From the NCBI RefSeq assembly GCF_011082725.1, contig NZ_CP049715.1:1550001-1614000 (forward strand): DNA of 64,000 bases. Direction: 5' to 3'. Position numbers and translations under genes: made by a program. Shown here one piece after another: positions 44,984-55,002 of the stretch (within the stretch, counting starts at the first letter, position 1; each line of letters starts with the position of its first letter). Below the pieces are notes generated by a model. It was not told the origin of the DNA. It made no database searches and was given only the letters and a program-made list of their open reading frames with translations. This stretch comes from Apibacter sp. B3706 (lineage in GTDB: Bacteria > Bacteroidota > Bacteroidia > Flavobacteriales > Weeksellaceae).

Positions 44984-46273
44984 TTATGCTTTATAATTTA
45001 AATGAAGAAATTTTTGAGTGGAAGGTGATATTTTGAAACGATCATCTAAACGAAACCCTACCAACCAAATAATTTCTCCTGAATTATTACATAAAACCAA
45101 TACTTTCTCTTTTTGAAAATTAGATACCTTATGATCCTTTAAAAATTTACTTACCTTCTTTTTACCTAATCCATTAATAGGGTAAAAATAATCCCCTTCC
45201 TTCCAATTTCTTAAAACTAAAGGAAATTCAACTTTTTGAAAATCAATACTTTCTCCTTCCTTAAATATAGCTTTATCAACTACACAACAAGTAAATTCAA
45301 ACGGTTGCTTAAGTATCCACGGAACCGATGGAATTAAAAAATTAACAGTTGAAAATTCCGTTTTACTTCTATTAGCTAACAACAACGTTCCCCTATCCAC
45401 CCAAGCTTTATACTCTTGTGATTCAAATAAACTTCCTGTATGAGCATTTAAGATATTTTCACAATCTTTTTTATTAGTAAAACCATATTTGGAAAGTAAA
45501 TGGTAAGACAAAAGAAAATCAGCTTGTAGGAGTTTATCTAATGAGTAAGCCTTCACCCCTGTCTCAACAAAAACTTCTGCTTTTATTTGTAATTCTTGCA
45601 CCTGTGATTCTAAAAAAGATTGAGTTTCATGTAAAATACTCATACTTTTTTCTACTTGATGTAAAAAAACGGGTGATATATCTTGAAATTCAGGAATAAT
45701 CTGATGACGAATTTTATTTCTCAAATAATCCAACGTTTGATTCGAAGCATCTTCTCTCCAAGTGATTGAATGATTCCGAGCAAAATTAACGATTTCATTT
45801 CGGGTAAAAGGCAATAAAGGTCTTACAATATAATTTGCAATCATTTGCATTCCTGATAGTCCCTTAATGCCTGAACCTCTCAATAGATTTATAAAAAAAG
45901 TTTCTACATTATCATTAAGATGGTGTGCGGTAACAAGATAATCAAAAGAGTGCTTTTTTATTAATTCTTGAAAATAATCATACCTTAAGTTCCTGGCAAC
46001 CATTTCAATAGATTCTCTATTTTTCTTAATTTTTAAGGTATCAAAGGTTTTAACGAAAAGCTCAATATCATGATCATCACAAAAGTCCTTCACCAATTTT
46101 TCGTCTAAATCTGAATTCTCCCCTCTTAGCCGAAAATTACAATGAACTACACTAAAACGGTAAGGAGAATTATAAAATAAATGCAACAATACCATACTAT
46201 CGACTCCTCCACTAACTGCTAATAAATATTTTTTTTCAACAGGTAAGTTACTCAATGAATCCGTTAACCTCAT
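44984..46273 (-). CDS. tilS: tRNA(Ile)-lysidine synthase
   Basis: This 429-residue protein has the PP-loop motif SGGVDSMVLLH (residues 21-31), the family motif VTAHHLNDNVETFFINLLRGSGIKGLSGM and a C-terminal substrate-binding domain. It ligates lysine to C34 of tRNA-Ile(CAU), essential for reading AUA, a codon very frequent in this AT-rich genome. It has its own -7 element at 46325-46332. Confidence 0.95.
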   Translation of the reverse strand: MRLTDSLSNLPVEKKYLLAVSGGVDSMVLLHLFYNSPYRFSVVHCNFRLRGENSDLDEKLVKDFCDDHDIELFVKTFDTLKIKKNRESIEMVARNLRYDYFQELIKKHSFDYLVTAHHLNDNVETFFINLLRGSGIKGLSGMQMIANYIVRPLLPFTRNEIVNFARNHSITWREDASNQTLDYLRNKIRHQIIPEFQDISPVFLHQVEKSMSILHETQSFLESQVQELQIKAEVFVETGVKAYSLDKLLQADFLLSYHLLSKYGFTNKKDCENILNAHTGSLFESQEYKAWVDRGTLLLANRSKTEFSTVNFLIPSVPWILKQPFEFTCCVVDKAIFKEGESIDFQKVEFPLVLRNWKEGDYFYPINGLGKKKVSKFLKDHKVSNFQKEKVLVLCNNSGEIIWLVGFRLDDRFKISPSTQKFLHLNYKA

Positions 46274-46324
46274 ACGTTTTATTTATCCGAAAAAATTGGT
46301 AAATATCAGAATTTTAATTTTTAA

Positions 46325-46332
46325 CAAAGATA
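46325..46332 (-). promoter_or_regulatory. -7 element for tilS
   Basis: TATCTTTG on the minus strand, about 52 bases upstream of the ATG at 46273. Confidence 0.5.
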
Positions 46333-46488
46333 ACTGAAAAAATTTTTGAGTAAAACCTTTCATTAAGCACAATCTTTGCTATCACTATAAATTGTACAAT
46401 AAAATGCTAAAATAATATAAATACCTAGATTTATTTACTTTAGAATGATTATAAATAACAAAATTATCTATAAAATTAAAAATCTATT

Positions 46489-47235
46489 ATGAAAATTGGT
46501 TTATTTATTCCATGTTATATTGATGCTATTTACCCGGAAGTAGGAATAGCAACTTTGGAATTATTAGAAAAATTGGGTTTGGATGTAGAATATCCAATGG
46601 AGCAAACATGTTGCGGCCAACCCATGTCCAATGAGGGCGATTACAAAAGTGCAGAAACTGCACAAAAATTATTTATTCAAAATTTTAAGGATTATGAGTA
46701 CATCGTTGGTCCTGCCGGAAGTTGTGTAAAGCAAGTCCGTTTACATTTTGATAATTTAGAGCAAACCGATGAGGTAAAGCAAGTCAGAAAAAACACCTAT
46801 GAATTGGTTGAATTTTTACACGACATCCTACAAGTAAAAAGTTTTCCGGGTGTTGAATTCAAACACAAAGTTGCTCTACACAATAGCTGCAGCTCCATCC
46901 GAGGATTGGGTATTGCCAAACCTTCGGAAATCATAGGAACTCCCTATAATAAATCTGCTGATTTATTAAAAATGATTGATGGACTGGAAATAGCAGAGAT
47001 GAGCAGACCGGACGAATGTTGCGGTTTTGGAGGCACTTTTTGTGTAACTGATGAAGTAGTGAGCGGAAAAATGGGTAAAGACAAAATTTCAGATTACGTA
47101 ACCAGTGGAGCAGAATATGTAGTTTCTCCCGATATGTCTTGCTTAATGCACCAAAAGGGAGTTGCTTTAAAAAATGGCATTACCCATTTACCTTTTCTTC
47201 ATATTGCCCAAGTTCTTAACGGAGGTCCATTTTAA
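46489..47235 (+). CDS. lutA: L-lactate oxidation protein LutA (Fe-S oxidoreductase subunit)
   Basis: This 248-residue protein has two cysteine-rich CCG domains (EQTCCGQPMSNEGD near residue 43 and DECCGFGGTFC near 180), each expected to help bind a 4Fe-4S cluster. With LutB and LutC it oxidises L-lactate to pyruvate in the cytoplasm, feeding electrons to the quinone pool. The three genes are contiguous (9-base gap, then a 14-base overlap) and end at a terminator. Confidence 0.93.
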   Translation: MKIGLFIPCYIDAIYPEVGIATLELLEKLGLDVEYPMEQTCCGQPMSNEGDYKSAETAQKLFIQNFKDYEYIVGPAGSCVKQVRLHFDNLEQTDEVKQVRKNTYELVEFLHDILQVKSFPGVEFKHKVALHNSCSSIRGLGIAKPSEIIGTPYNKSADLLKMIDGLEIAEMSRPDECCGFGGTFCVTDEVVSGKMGKDKISDYVTSGAEYVVSPDMSCLMHQKGVALKNGITHLPFLHIAQVLNGGPF

Positions 47236-47244
47236 ACTTTGAAA

Positions 47245-48642
47245 ATGAAAAAGAAGATTGTCAACATTGAAAAAAATTCTGCTGATTTTATAAATCAAGA
47301 TAACATACACGAAAAGGAACACGATAAAAACCTTTGGAATGCCCGAGTAAAAAGAGATCGAATAGCCCAATCCATACCGGAATGGGAAGAACTTAAAGAA
47401 TTAGCATCTAAAATAAAGGAACACACTTTGTCTCACTTGGACGAATATGTATCTACTTTTGCAGAAAATGCCTCTAAAAGAGGAGCAGTGGTTCACTGGG
47501 CTAGAGATGCCCAGGAACATAATGAAATCGTTTACAATATCTTACAAGAAAGAAAAGTAACTGAAATTATAAAAAGCAAATCCATGCTACAAGAAGAGTG
47601 TGAAATGACAAGCTTTTTAGAATCCAAGGGAATTGAAGTTACTGAGTCTGATTTGGGCGAAAGAATACAGCAGCTTTCGCATCAACCACCGGCTCATATT
47701 GTTATGCCCGCCATTGAAAAAACCACGGAAGATATCGCCCAACTCTTTGCGAAAACCATAGGTACTGATCCTAATGATACGGATCCGCATTCTTTAAATG
47801 AAGCGATGAGGAATAATGCCAGACCTAAATTTTTACGAGCAGGGGCAGGAATGACCGGTGCCAATTTCGCGATAGCTGAAACAGGAACTTTTGTTGTCTG
47901 CACTAATGAAGGTAATGCGGATATTGGAGCAGCCGTACCTCCTCTTCATATTGCTAGTATAGGTATTGAAAAAATAATTCCAAAGGTGGAAGATTTAGGA
48001 ATTTTTATACGCCTCTTATCCAGAAGTGCACTGGGAACTCCGGCAACCCAATATACTTCGCATTTCACCGGACCTCGAAAAAATGGAGAACTTCATATTA
48101 TTATAACTGATAATGGAAGATCTACCCGTTTAGGCATGGAAGATTTTTGGACTTCTCTAAAATGTATCCGTTGCGGTGCATGTATGAATACTTGTCCGGT
48201 TTACAGAAGAAGTGGTGGTTTATCTTATGAATCAACCTATTCCGGTCCGATAGGAATTATATTAAGCCCGACTTTCGATCTTGAAAAATATAAAGAGCTT
48301 CCGTATCATTCCACTTTATGCGGCTCTTGTTCTGATGTTTGTCCGGTAAAAATTGACATATCCAATCAAATCTACAAATGGAGGAAATTGGTTGTCGACA
48401 AAGGATACATGCCTTCAAATCGAAAATATGCGCTGAAAGCAGCCGGTGCTGTTTTAGGTCATCCGCATCTATTTAGAACAACGGAAGCTTTTGCAGAAAA
48501 AGCACTGCCCATAGTGCCCGATTTTCTTATATACAGCAGTTTAAATCCATGGACTCAAGAACGTAAAATGTTTTCCATGGCAAAAAATACATTTAGAGAT
48601 TGGTATATTAAAAACAGAAAAGAAAAAAATGATAAGTACTAA
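47245..48642 (+). CDS. lutB: L-lactate oxidation protein LutB (Fe-S/LUD-domain subunit)
   Basis: This 465-residue protein has an N-terminal LUD domain (RGAVVHWARDAQEHNEIVYNIL, ATGANFAIAETGTFVV-like segment MTGANFAIAETGTFVVCTNEGN) and two ferredoxin-type clusters near residues 308-370 (CIRCGACMNTCPVYR and CGSCSDVCPVKI). The start is the ATG at 47245; a TTG two codons earlier is less likely. It works with LutA and LutC in lactate oxidation. Confidence 0.93.
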   Translation: MKKKIVNIEKNSADFINQDNIHEKEHDKNLWNARVKRDRIAQSIPEWEELKELASKIKEHTLSHLDEYVSTFAENASKRGAVVHWARDAQEHNEIVYNILQERKVTEIIKSKSMLQEECEMTSFLESKGIEVTESDLGERIQQLSHQPPAHIVMPAIEKTTEDIAQLFAKTIGTDPNDTDPHSLNEAMRNNARPKFLRAGAGMTGANFAIAETGTFVVCTNEGNADIGAAVPPLHIASIGIEKIIPKVEDLGIFIRLLSRSALGTPATQYTSHFTGPRKNGELHIIITDNGRSTRLGMEDFWTSLKCIRCGACMNTCPVYRRSGGLSYESTYSGPIGIILSPTFDLEKYKELPYHSTLCGSCSDVCPVKIDISNQIYKWRKLVVDKGYMPSNRKYALKAAGAVLGHPHLFRTTEAFAEKALPIVPDFLIYSSLNPWTQERKMFSMAKNTFRDWYIKNRKEKNDKY

Positions 48643-49216
48643 AGAACATATATTAGAAGCTATTCGTAAAAATAAGCCTCAAGGGACCCAATATCCCTAT
48701 CCTGTAATTCCTTCATTTCCCAAAAGCTCAAAAGATATTGTGGAAGAATTTAAGGAAAATTTAATCTTAAATGCCGGTACTTGCTTCACCATAAATTCCA
48801 TTGAGGAAGGCGAAAACAAAATTAAAGAATTGCATCCGCAAGCTAAAGTAATTTGTTCTTCTGCCATCGAATTTCCGGGAAATAAAGATTTATCCAAAGT
48901 AACTGATCCTCATCAATTGGATGATGTGGATGTTGGAATTATTCGAGCGGAATTTGGTGTTTCAGAAAACGGTATGGTCTGGTTGACAGAAAAAGGTATG
49001 ATGGTTACTTCGTTAGGTTTTCTTTCTCAACATTTAATTATTTTGTTAAAGCCTCAAGATATAGTTAGAGACATGTATGAAGCGTATTCGAGAATTAATC
49101 TTAATGATAACAATTACGGTTGTTTTATGTTAGGTCCTTCTGCTACGGCTGATATAGGAGCTGTTATGGTTCGAGGAGCACAAGGAGCCAGAAGCTTATC
49201 GGTATTTTTTATGTAG
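48629..49216 (+). CDS. lutC: L-lactate oxidation protein LutC (LUD-domain subunit)
   Basis: This 195-residue LUD-domain protein (GIIRAEFGVSENGMVWLTEKG, LGPSATADIGAVMVRGAQGARSLSVFFM) completes the LutABC complex. It overlaps the end of lutB by 14 bases, indicating translational coupling. A strong hairpin follows. Confidence 0.92.
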   Translation: MISTKEHILEAIRKNKPQGTQYPYPVIPSFPKSSKDIVEEFKENLILNAGTCFTINSIEEGENKIKELHPQAKVICSSAIEFPGNKDLSKVTDPHQLDDVDVGIIRAEFGVSENGMVWLTEKGMMVTSLGFLSQHLIILLKPQDIVRDMYEAYSRINLNDNNYGCFMLGPSATADIGAVMVRGAQGARSLSVFFM

Positions 49217-49254
49217 TTTTATACGTTACCGAAATATAAACAAATGAAAAGTAA

Positions 49255-49285
49255 AAAAGAGGAGAAAATTAATTTCTCCTCTTTT
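49255..49285. terminator. Terminator after lutABC
   Basis: AAAAGAGGAGAAA (49255-49267) pairs with TTTCTCCTCTTTT (49273-49285). It lies between convergent genes and probably serves both. Confidence 0.88.
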
Positions 49286-49301
49286 AAATTCTATCCTATT
49301 T

Positions 49302-50429
49302 TTATTGGATTATAACTTTTCTGTTTACTTCAAAATCATTTCCCATTACTTTTATTATGTAACTTCCTGATTTTTGAATAGTAATCGTCAATAAATCGCT
49401 GTTATAGGAATTGACAATGGTTTGTAATAAAATTCCGTTTAAAGAAAAAACCATCACTTTTTTTATTGCGGATTTATAATCGTTGGATTTTATATAAACA
49501 GTTCCCGAAGAAAGAGTAGGATAAATTTCTAAAAAATCTCTGGGTTGATATTCAAAACTTTCCACTTTTAAATTATTTCCCCATACCATTTCCACCCACT
49601 CGGGATGGTCTATATAGGGATTACGATTTTTTTGTTTACTATAAATAGCTTCATTCATAGCTATTTCTCGATCGCTGACAGGATCCATCACATGCCAAGT
49701 CAGCAATATATTTCTAAAGGTATCGGTAAACACTTGATTTTTTGTTCTATTAAACATATCAAAACTCCAAGAACTGATTTCATCTTCATATCGGGTTGCA
49801 AAATAAAAGAATGCTCGAGCTATATCGCCCTTAAATTCATCAATGGGTTCAAAAACGACTCCTTTATATCCTTTAGAATACCCTGAATTAGCATTGCTAC
49901 CCAATTGAGACCCGTTTTTGGATACCCATTTGCTGTTACCTACTCTGCCAAAAGGATAATCGCTTCTCATCGCATTCACTTTTCCGTCCGTTGGCCAAAT
50001 ATGAAAGGCATCAGACAGCATGGGATTTTTTTTATAAAATACAGATTGAGGTATCAGGTGCTCTCTATTATAACAATCTCCTTCTTTAGTATAATTTCCG
50101 CACTGATCTACTCCAAACCGATAATTGTAGGGATCCGCACCGTTTGGTATCTCAGAATAAATATCCAAAACAGTTCCGTCGTTTTCATACCATTGATCAC
50201 CAAAAGCACTCATGGACTTATATAAATTCCACAAACCTTTATATCCAATGGGTACATGTCCCTGTTTGATAATTTCTTTCAAACGTGTTTTTAAGTCATA
50301 TCCCGTACCGTATGCATCCGCATAATAGTTGAGAGGTATTGACTTATTTTCTATAAACGGTATCTCAGCTTGCTGAGAATAAAAAAAACAAGTGGATAGT
50401 ACAATCCAAAATAATAAAATTTTCTTCAT
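49302..50429 (-). CDS. Secreted endonuclease I-family nuclease with T9SS sorting domain
   Basis: This 375-residue protein has a signal peptide (residues 1-18, ending FFYSQ) and an endonuclease I domain (about 25-285) with metal/catalytic motifs DCYNREHLIPQSVF and FHIWPTDGKVNAMRSDYPFG. The C-terminal beta domain of about 80 residues (LEIYPTLSSGTVYIKSND to NRKVIIQ) has the form of a type A sorting signal. It should be exported by Sec, then carried across the outer membrane by the type IX system, and cut extracellular DNA for nutrient use or biofilm turnover. The T9SS machinery itself is not in the window. Confidence 0.9.
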   Translation of the reverse strand: MKKILLFWIVLSTCFFYSQQAEIPFIENKSIPLNYYADAYGTGYDLKTRLKEIIKQGHVPIGYKGLWNLYKSMSAFGDQWYENDGTVLDIYSEIPNGADPYNYRFGVDQCGNYTKEGDCYNREHLIPQSVFYKKNPMLSDAFHIWPTDGKVNAMRSDYPFGRVGNSKWVSKNGSQLGSNANSGYSKGYKGVVFEPIDEFKGDIARAFFYFATRYEDEISSWSFDMFNRTKNQVFTDTFRNILLTWHVMDPVSDREIAMNEAIYSKQKNRNPYIDHPEWVEMVWGNNLKVESFEYQPRDFLEIYPTLSSGTVYIKSNDYKSAIKKVMVFSLNGILLQTIVNSYNSDLLTITIQKSGSYIIKVMGNDFEVNRKVIIQ

Positions 50430-50527
50430 ATTATTTGTAATTTTAGCGTTGGTAATAACTTTGATAAAGTTTTTAACTTTTGTTCAAGTTAAGATAAATA
50501 TCTCACTAATTATAATTATTTTTTTAT

Positions 50528-51538
50528 ATGATACAGGCAAATTTCACCTCATACGAATTACAATTTAAGCGTCCGGCAGGAACTTCTCGCGGAACATTAA
50601 ATTCTAAGCTAACTTATCTTTTAAAAGTTCAAAATTCAGATACGGAATATGTTGGCGAATGTAGTTTTTTTAGGGGTTTAAGTGCTGATTCCGAAATGGA
50701 ATATGAGCCTAAACTGCAATGGGTATGTGATCATATCAATGAAGGAAAAGAATTTTTGCTTACGAATTGTCAAGAATTTCCTTCCATACAATTCGGTATT
50801 GAACAGATTTTTGCTCAAATTGAAAACAGGAAAGACGGGATGTTTTTTCCTTCTGAATTTACCGAAGGAAAACAAGGAATTAAAATCAACGGATTAATTT
50901 GGATGGGAAATTTGGACTTTATGCGTGAGCAAATCCAACAAAAACTTGAACAAAATTATAGTTGTATAAAACTTAAAATTGGTGTTAACTGGCAAGAAGA
51001 ATATAAAATATTACAAAACTTACGGAATGAATTTTCTGCTTCTCAATTGGAATTGAGAGTGGATGCTAATGGCGGATTTTCTTTTGAGGAAGCAAAAAAG
51101 GTATTAGATAAACTGGCTCAACTTGAAATTCATTCCATTGAACAACCTATTAAAGCCGGAAATGAAAATCAAATGGCTGAATTATGCAAATATACTCCCA
51201 CTCCTATTGCTTTGGACGAAGAATTGATCGGTAAGTTTTATAAAGATCTAAAGGAAAAAACGTTAGAAATTATAAAACCTCAATATATAATTTTAAAACC
51301 TTCTTTAATTGGCGGATGGAAAGGATCGGAAGAATGGATTGAAATAGCCGAATCTAAAAATATAGATTGGTGGATCACTTCAGCCTTAGAATCCAATATT
51401 GGATTAAATGCTATAGCGCAATGGACTGCTTTATTTCATAAAGATATGCCGCAAGGTTTGGGTACAGGAAGTTTATATACTAATAATTTCCCTTCTAAAC
51501 TTTCCGTAAGGGGTGAATATCTATTTTATAATCCATAA
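50528..51538 (+). CDS. menC: o-Succinylbenzoate synthase (enolase superfamily)
   Basis: This 336-residue enolase-superfamily enzyme has the KxK pair in CIKLKIGVNW, metal ligands in LRVDANGGFS, SIEQPIK and ALDEELIG, and a late lysine in ILKPSLIGGWKG. It dehydrates SHCHC to o-succinylbenzoate in menaquinone synthesis. MenE lies 85 bases downstream, as in other flavobacteria, which favours MenC over a dipeptide epimerase. Confidence 0.9.
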   Translation: MIQANFTSYELQFKRPAGTSRGTLNSKLTYLLKVQNSDTEYVGECSFFRGLSADSEMEYEPKLQWVCDHINEGKEFLLTNCQEFPSIQFGIEQIFAQIENRKDGMFFPSEFTEGKQGIKINGLIWMGNLDFMREQIQQKLEQNYSCIKLKIGVNWQEEYKILQNLRNEFSASQLELRVDANGGFSFEEAKKVLDKLAQLEIHSIEQPIKAGNENQMAELCKYTPTPIALDEELIGKFYKDLKEKTLEIIKPQYIILKPSLIGGWKGSEEWIEIAESKNIDWWITSALESNIGLNAIAQWTALFHKDMPQGLGTGSLYTNNFPSKLSVRGEYLFYNP

Positions 51539-51623
51539 ATTGAAAAAAGTATCCGTTAAATACTTCTGAAATATATAGTTTCATTGATAGTAATCATTAT
51601 CGTATAAAGATAAAAAATTTCTT

Positions 51624-52619
51624 ATGATTCATCTGAATTTTTCAAAACCTATAGACGTAAATGCAATACCTTGTCAAGAAAAATGGCAAATAGACCTTGT
51701 TGATTTTTTAAAAGATTGGTATTCTGCTTCACCCACTATAATCACAAAGACATCCGGTTCCACCGGAACTCCAAAAAATATTGAACTGACTAAAAAAGCT
51801 ATGGCTGAAAGCGCAAAGATGACGGGTACTTTTTTAAATCTTAAAGCTAATGACAGCGCTCTCCTTTGTATGCCTTCTTCCTATATAGCAGGTAAGATGA
51901 TGTTAGTAAGAGCTATCGTTTGGAAATTAGATCTTTATTGCATTAAGCCCGTATCTCATCCCCTTGAGAATCTTAACAGAGAATTTACCTTTTCTGCAAT
52001 GACGCCTATGCAAGTTGAAAATTCATTGGATAAGATTTACCTTATAAAAAAATTGATTGTAGGAGGCGCTCAGCCTTCCGCTCAATTGGTATCCGAATTA
52101 AAAAACCAAACTACCGATATTTATGAATCTTTTGGAATGACGGAAACGATATCTCATATTGCACTAAAAAAAATATCGGGTCATGCGGCAAATTCGGCTT
52201 TTAAAGTTATGCCCTATACTAAAATTCGTGTGGATGAAAGAGGTTGTTTGTGTATTCTTCCTCCATTTTTGGATGAAGAAATTGTAACTAATGATCTGGT
52301 TTCGCTCATTTCTGACAATGAATTTGAATGGAAAGGAAGAATGGACCATGTAATTAATTCCGGAGGAATTAAAATTTTTCCTGAACAAGTCGAAAAACAA
52401 CTCAAATCTATTATTCAATCTGATTTTATCATTTCATCCGTACAAGATCCTTTACTAGGTAGTAAAGTAGTGATTATTATAGCCGGAAAAAAAGATCTCA
52501 ATTTGGAAAAACAAATTCTAGATTTCAATTACGAAAATAAATATGAAAAACCTAAAGAGTTTATTTATGTTGAAAGCTTTGCTAAAACTCCTACCGGAAA
52601 AATCATCCGAAAAATATAA
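51624..52619 (+). CDS. menE: o-Succinylbenzoate-CoA ligase, short form
   Basis: This 331-residue AMP-forming ligase has the P-loop-like TSGSTGTPKNIELTKKA, the ESFGMTETISHIA motif, GRMDHVINSGGIKI and the catalytic lysine in TPTGKIIRK at the C-terminus. It is clearly shorter than MenE of Escherichia coli or Bacillus (about 450-490 residues), mainly in the N-terminal domain, which seems usual for Bacteroidota. It activates o-succinylbenzoate with CoA for menaquinone synthesis. Confidence 0.88.
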   Translation: MIHLNFSKPIDVNAIPCQEKWQIDLVDFLKDWYSASPTIITKTSGSTGTPKNIELTKKAMAESAKMTGTFLNLKANDSALLCMPSSYIAGKMMLVRAIVWKLDLYCIKPVSHPLENLNREFTFSAMTPMQVENSLDKIYLIKKLIVGGAQPSAQLVSELKNQTTDIYESFGMTETISHIALKKISGHAANSAFKVMPYTKIRVDERGCLCILPPFLDEEIVTNDLVSLISDNEFEWKGRMDHVINSGGIKIFPEQVEKQLKSIIQSDFIISSVQDPLLGSKVVIIIAGKKDLNLEKQILDFNYENKYEKPKEFIYVESFAKTPTGKIIRKI

Positions 52620-52702
52620 GCTCTATTTTTATTTCGATTGTTTTTAAAATGATTTTTTATTTCTATTAAGTTTAAATTTTACATTTAAAAAATTAAGGTA
52701 TA

Positions 52703-52737
52703 AAAAAAGCCTTATAAATAAATTATAAGGCTTTTTT
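52703..52737. terminator. Terminator between menE and the aspartate operon
   Basis: AAAAAAGCCTTATA (52703-52716) pairs with TATAAGGCTTTTTT (52724-52737). It works for the menC-menE transcript and for the convergent asparagine/aspartate operon. Confidence 0.88.
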
Positions 52738-52768
52738 GTCAAAATATTTGAGTATAATCGTACAATTT

Positions 52769-53905
52769 CTATTTGATTTTCAAGAACCAACGCATACCTG
52801 CAATAATTTGATTTCCATTAATTCCATCTAAACCATTATATATTCCGTTAAAATTGGTTCTGTTATATGCATACATAAGGTGGAATCTAAGGTCTTTAAT
52901 AGCCGGATCTGTAAATGGATAATATTCAACTGCTGCTTGAACACCTCCATTAATATAGGATGAAGAATTTATTTGATCTCTTCTTTTATTCCATACTCCT
53001 TTAATTAAAGGTTTTATCTTTCCTAAATCGTATTTAAAATTAACTGAAACAGAATTGTCTCTAACATGTCTTAATCCTAAATCTTCATTTTGAACGACAT
53101 CCCCGTAATCCATATCACGATCTCCCATATACCAATCTAATTCAGCTGTAAATTTTTTAAGATTGATTTGGTTACCAATGGTTATCCAGTTATAATATTT
53201 GCTCGCATCATGTTGAAAAGCCCCGTATCCATATCGAGTTCTAAATACATTGTTGAAAAGGCTACCTTCCCATAAGAATAAACCTGCTAACGATTTATTT
53301 TTATATTTATCGGTAGCAAATTGAGGAGCATCCGAATTTACCACTTCAAAATTTAAGGTTTGTCCTGCTACTCTATAAGCTACATTAACCCCCGTTTTAT
53401 ACGCATCCAGGTCATTATAGGTCATAGTATATAAGTAAACATCAGCAGCATTATAGTCAAATTCAAAAGTACCGAATTGTACTGCTTGTTTACCTACACG
53501 GAATGTTAAATTTTTTCCTGCATCAATTTCGAAATATGCTTGATCGGTTGCTGATGAATAGTTATCTCTGTACAATGCGTTTTGAGGGGTATTTAGTCTA
53601 TGACGTACCCTGTAACGAAACCCGGGAATTATTTCACCTTCAAACCATACTTTTACAGTATTTCCTCTGAAACTGCTTTGATCCGTTTTACTTCCTTTAA
53701 AAGTAGCTTGATAATCTACACGAGTATCAAACATAATATTTAACATTTTGTCATCTTTCAATAACTTATCCAGAACGGATTTGAAAGATGGTTCATTGAC
53801 AGTGTTTTCTCCTGTACTTGGATTGGTTTGCTGTCCGAACATGGACAAACAAAATAAACAATTAGCCGCTATGAGAATTTTTTTCGTAATACTTAATTTC
53901 TTCAT
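52769..53905 (-). CDS. Outer-membrane porin of the asparagine operon
   Basis: This 378-residue protein has a signal peptide (residues 1-25, ending SMFGQ), then beta-strand-rich sequence (FEGEIIPGFRYRVRHRLNTPQN, LTFRVGKQAVQFGTFEFDYNAADVYLY) ending in the aromatic closing strand GNQIIAGMRWFLKIK. It resembles phosphate-selective-porin-type barrels of Bacteroidota. It is the last gene of the aspT-aspD-ansB-porin run, 6 bases after ansB, so it likely admits asparagine, aspartate or related anions to the periplasm. Confidence 0.8.
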   Translation of the reverse strand: MKKLSITKKILIAANCLFCLSMFGQQTNPSTGENTVNEPSFKSVLDKLLKDDKMLNIMFDTRVDYQATFKGSKTDQSSFRGNTVKVWFEGEIIPGFRYRVRHRLNTPQNALYRDNYSSATDQAYFEIDAGKNLTFRVGKQAVQFGTFEFDYNAADVYLYTMTYNDLDAYKTGVNVAYRVAGQTLNFEVVNSDAPQFATDKYKNKSLAGLFLWEGSLFNNVFRTRYGYGAFQHDASKYYNWITIGNQINLKKFTAELDWYMGDRDMDYGDVVQNEDLGLRHVRDNSVSVNFKYDLGKIKPLIKGVWNKRRDQINSSSYINGGVQAAVEYYPFTDPAIKDLRFHLMYAYNRTNFNGIYNGLDGINGNQIIAGMRWFLKIK

Positions 53906-53911
53906 AAATTT

Positions 53912-54973
53912 TTAATATTCTGTAAACATTCTTTGTATTTCCTTATAATTATTTGTTTTGGTTAAAGCAAGCATCAACAATACTCTGGATTTATACGGAT
54001 TTAAGTACCAAGATGCTGTAAATCCATATTTATCGTCATCTACTTCATCATATTGAGCAGTTGGCCCCATTGAAATTCGGGAGGAGCGAACTACTGCAAT
54101 TCCTTTTTTTACTGCATTTGCAAGTGCATTTTGTAGATCGGTGGTAATGTTTCCGTTACCTACTCCTGCAGTTACTATTCCTCTTACTCCGGCATTAACT
54201 GCAGCATCTACAAATAATGACTTAGCGTTGGAATAACTTAAAATTACTTCAACTCTAGGCAGTTTAGTTATGTTAGTTATGTCAAATTCTGAATTTATTG
54301 TATGTCTTTTAACAGATTCCCTGGTATAGATGGGTTTACCGTTATACACGATTCCCAAATTCCCATAATTTGGATCTTCAAAAGTTCCTACAGAAAGAGT
54401 ATGTGTTTTGGTAATATCATCAGCCCCTATAATTTTATCATCCATTACTACCATTACTCCTTTACCTAAAGATTCCGGCGATCCAGCACATGCAACTGCA
54501 TTGTAAATATTTCTAGGACCGTCTGCACTAATGGCAGTAGATGGACGCATGGAACCTACTAATACTACAGGCTTGTTGCTTTTTACGGTTAAGTTAAGAA
54601 AATATGCTGTTTCTTCTTGAGTATCGGTACCGTGGGTAATTACAATTCCGTCTACATCTTTTTGTTTAAGCAATTCATTAACTCTTTTCGATAATTTTAG
54701 CCAAACATCGTCATTCATGTCCTGACTTCCGATATTTGCTACTTGCTCTGCTTTAATGTTAGCAATGTCTTTAATGGAAGGAACTGCTTTTAAAAGTTCA
54801 TCTACTGTAATAGAACCGGCTGTATATGCCTGAGTTACAGAGGATGACCCTTGTCCTGCGATGGTTCCTCCTGTTGCTAAAATGTAAATAGTTGGTTTAT
54901 ACTGTGCGTTAACCGCCATAAAAATAAACAATACAAACAAACTGAACAAATTTTTTAAACTTTTTGTTTTCAT
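53912..54973 (-). CDS. ansB: Periplasmic L-asparaginase (type II)
   Basis: This 353-residue protein has a signal peptide (MKTKSLKNLFSLFVLFIFMAVNAQ), then the two threonine active-site motifs ILATGGTIAGQ and VITHGTDTQEETAYFL. Type II enzymes hydrolyse asparagine to aspartate and ammonia in the periplasm. The ATG at 54973 starts the signal peptide; the in-frame ATG at 55024 lies inside aspD and would mask the signal. It sits between aspD and the porin, supplying aspartate to the rest of the operon. Confidence 0.94.
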   Translation of the reverse strand: MKTKSLKNLFSLFVLFIFMAVNAQYKPTIYILATGGTIAGQGSSSVTQAYTAGSITVDELLKAVPSIKDIANIKAEQVANIGSQDMNDDVWLKLSKRVNELLKQKDVDGIVITHGTDTQEETAYFLNLTVKSNKPVVLVGSMRPSTAISADGPRNIYNAVACAGSPESLGKGVMVVMDDKIIGADDITKTHTLSVGTFEDPNYGNLGIVYNGKPIYTRESVKRHTINSEFDITNITKLPRVEVILSYSNAKSLFVDAAVNAGVRGIVTAGVGNGNITTDLQNALANAVKKGIAVVRSSRISMGPTAQYDEVDDDKYGFTASWYLNPYKSRVLLMLALTKTNNYKEIQRMFTEY

Positions 54974-55002
54974 AGTTAAATAATTATAATTAATATTTGA
55001 AT

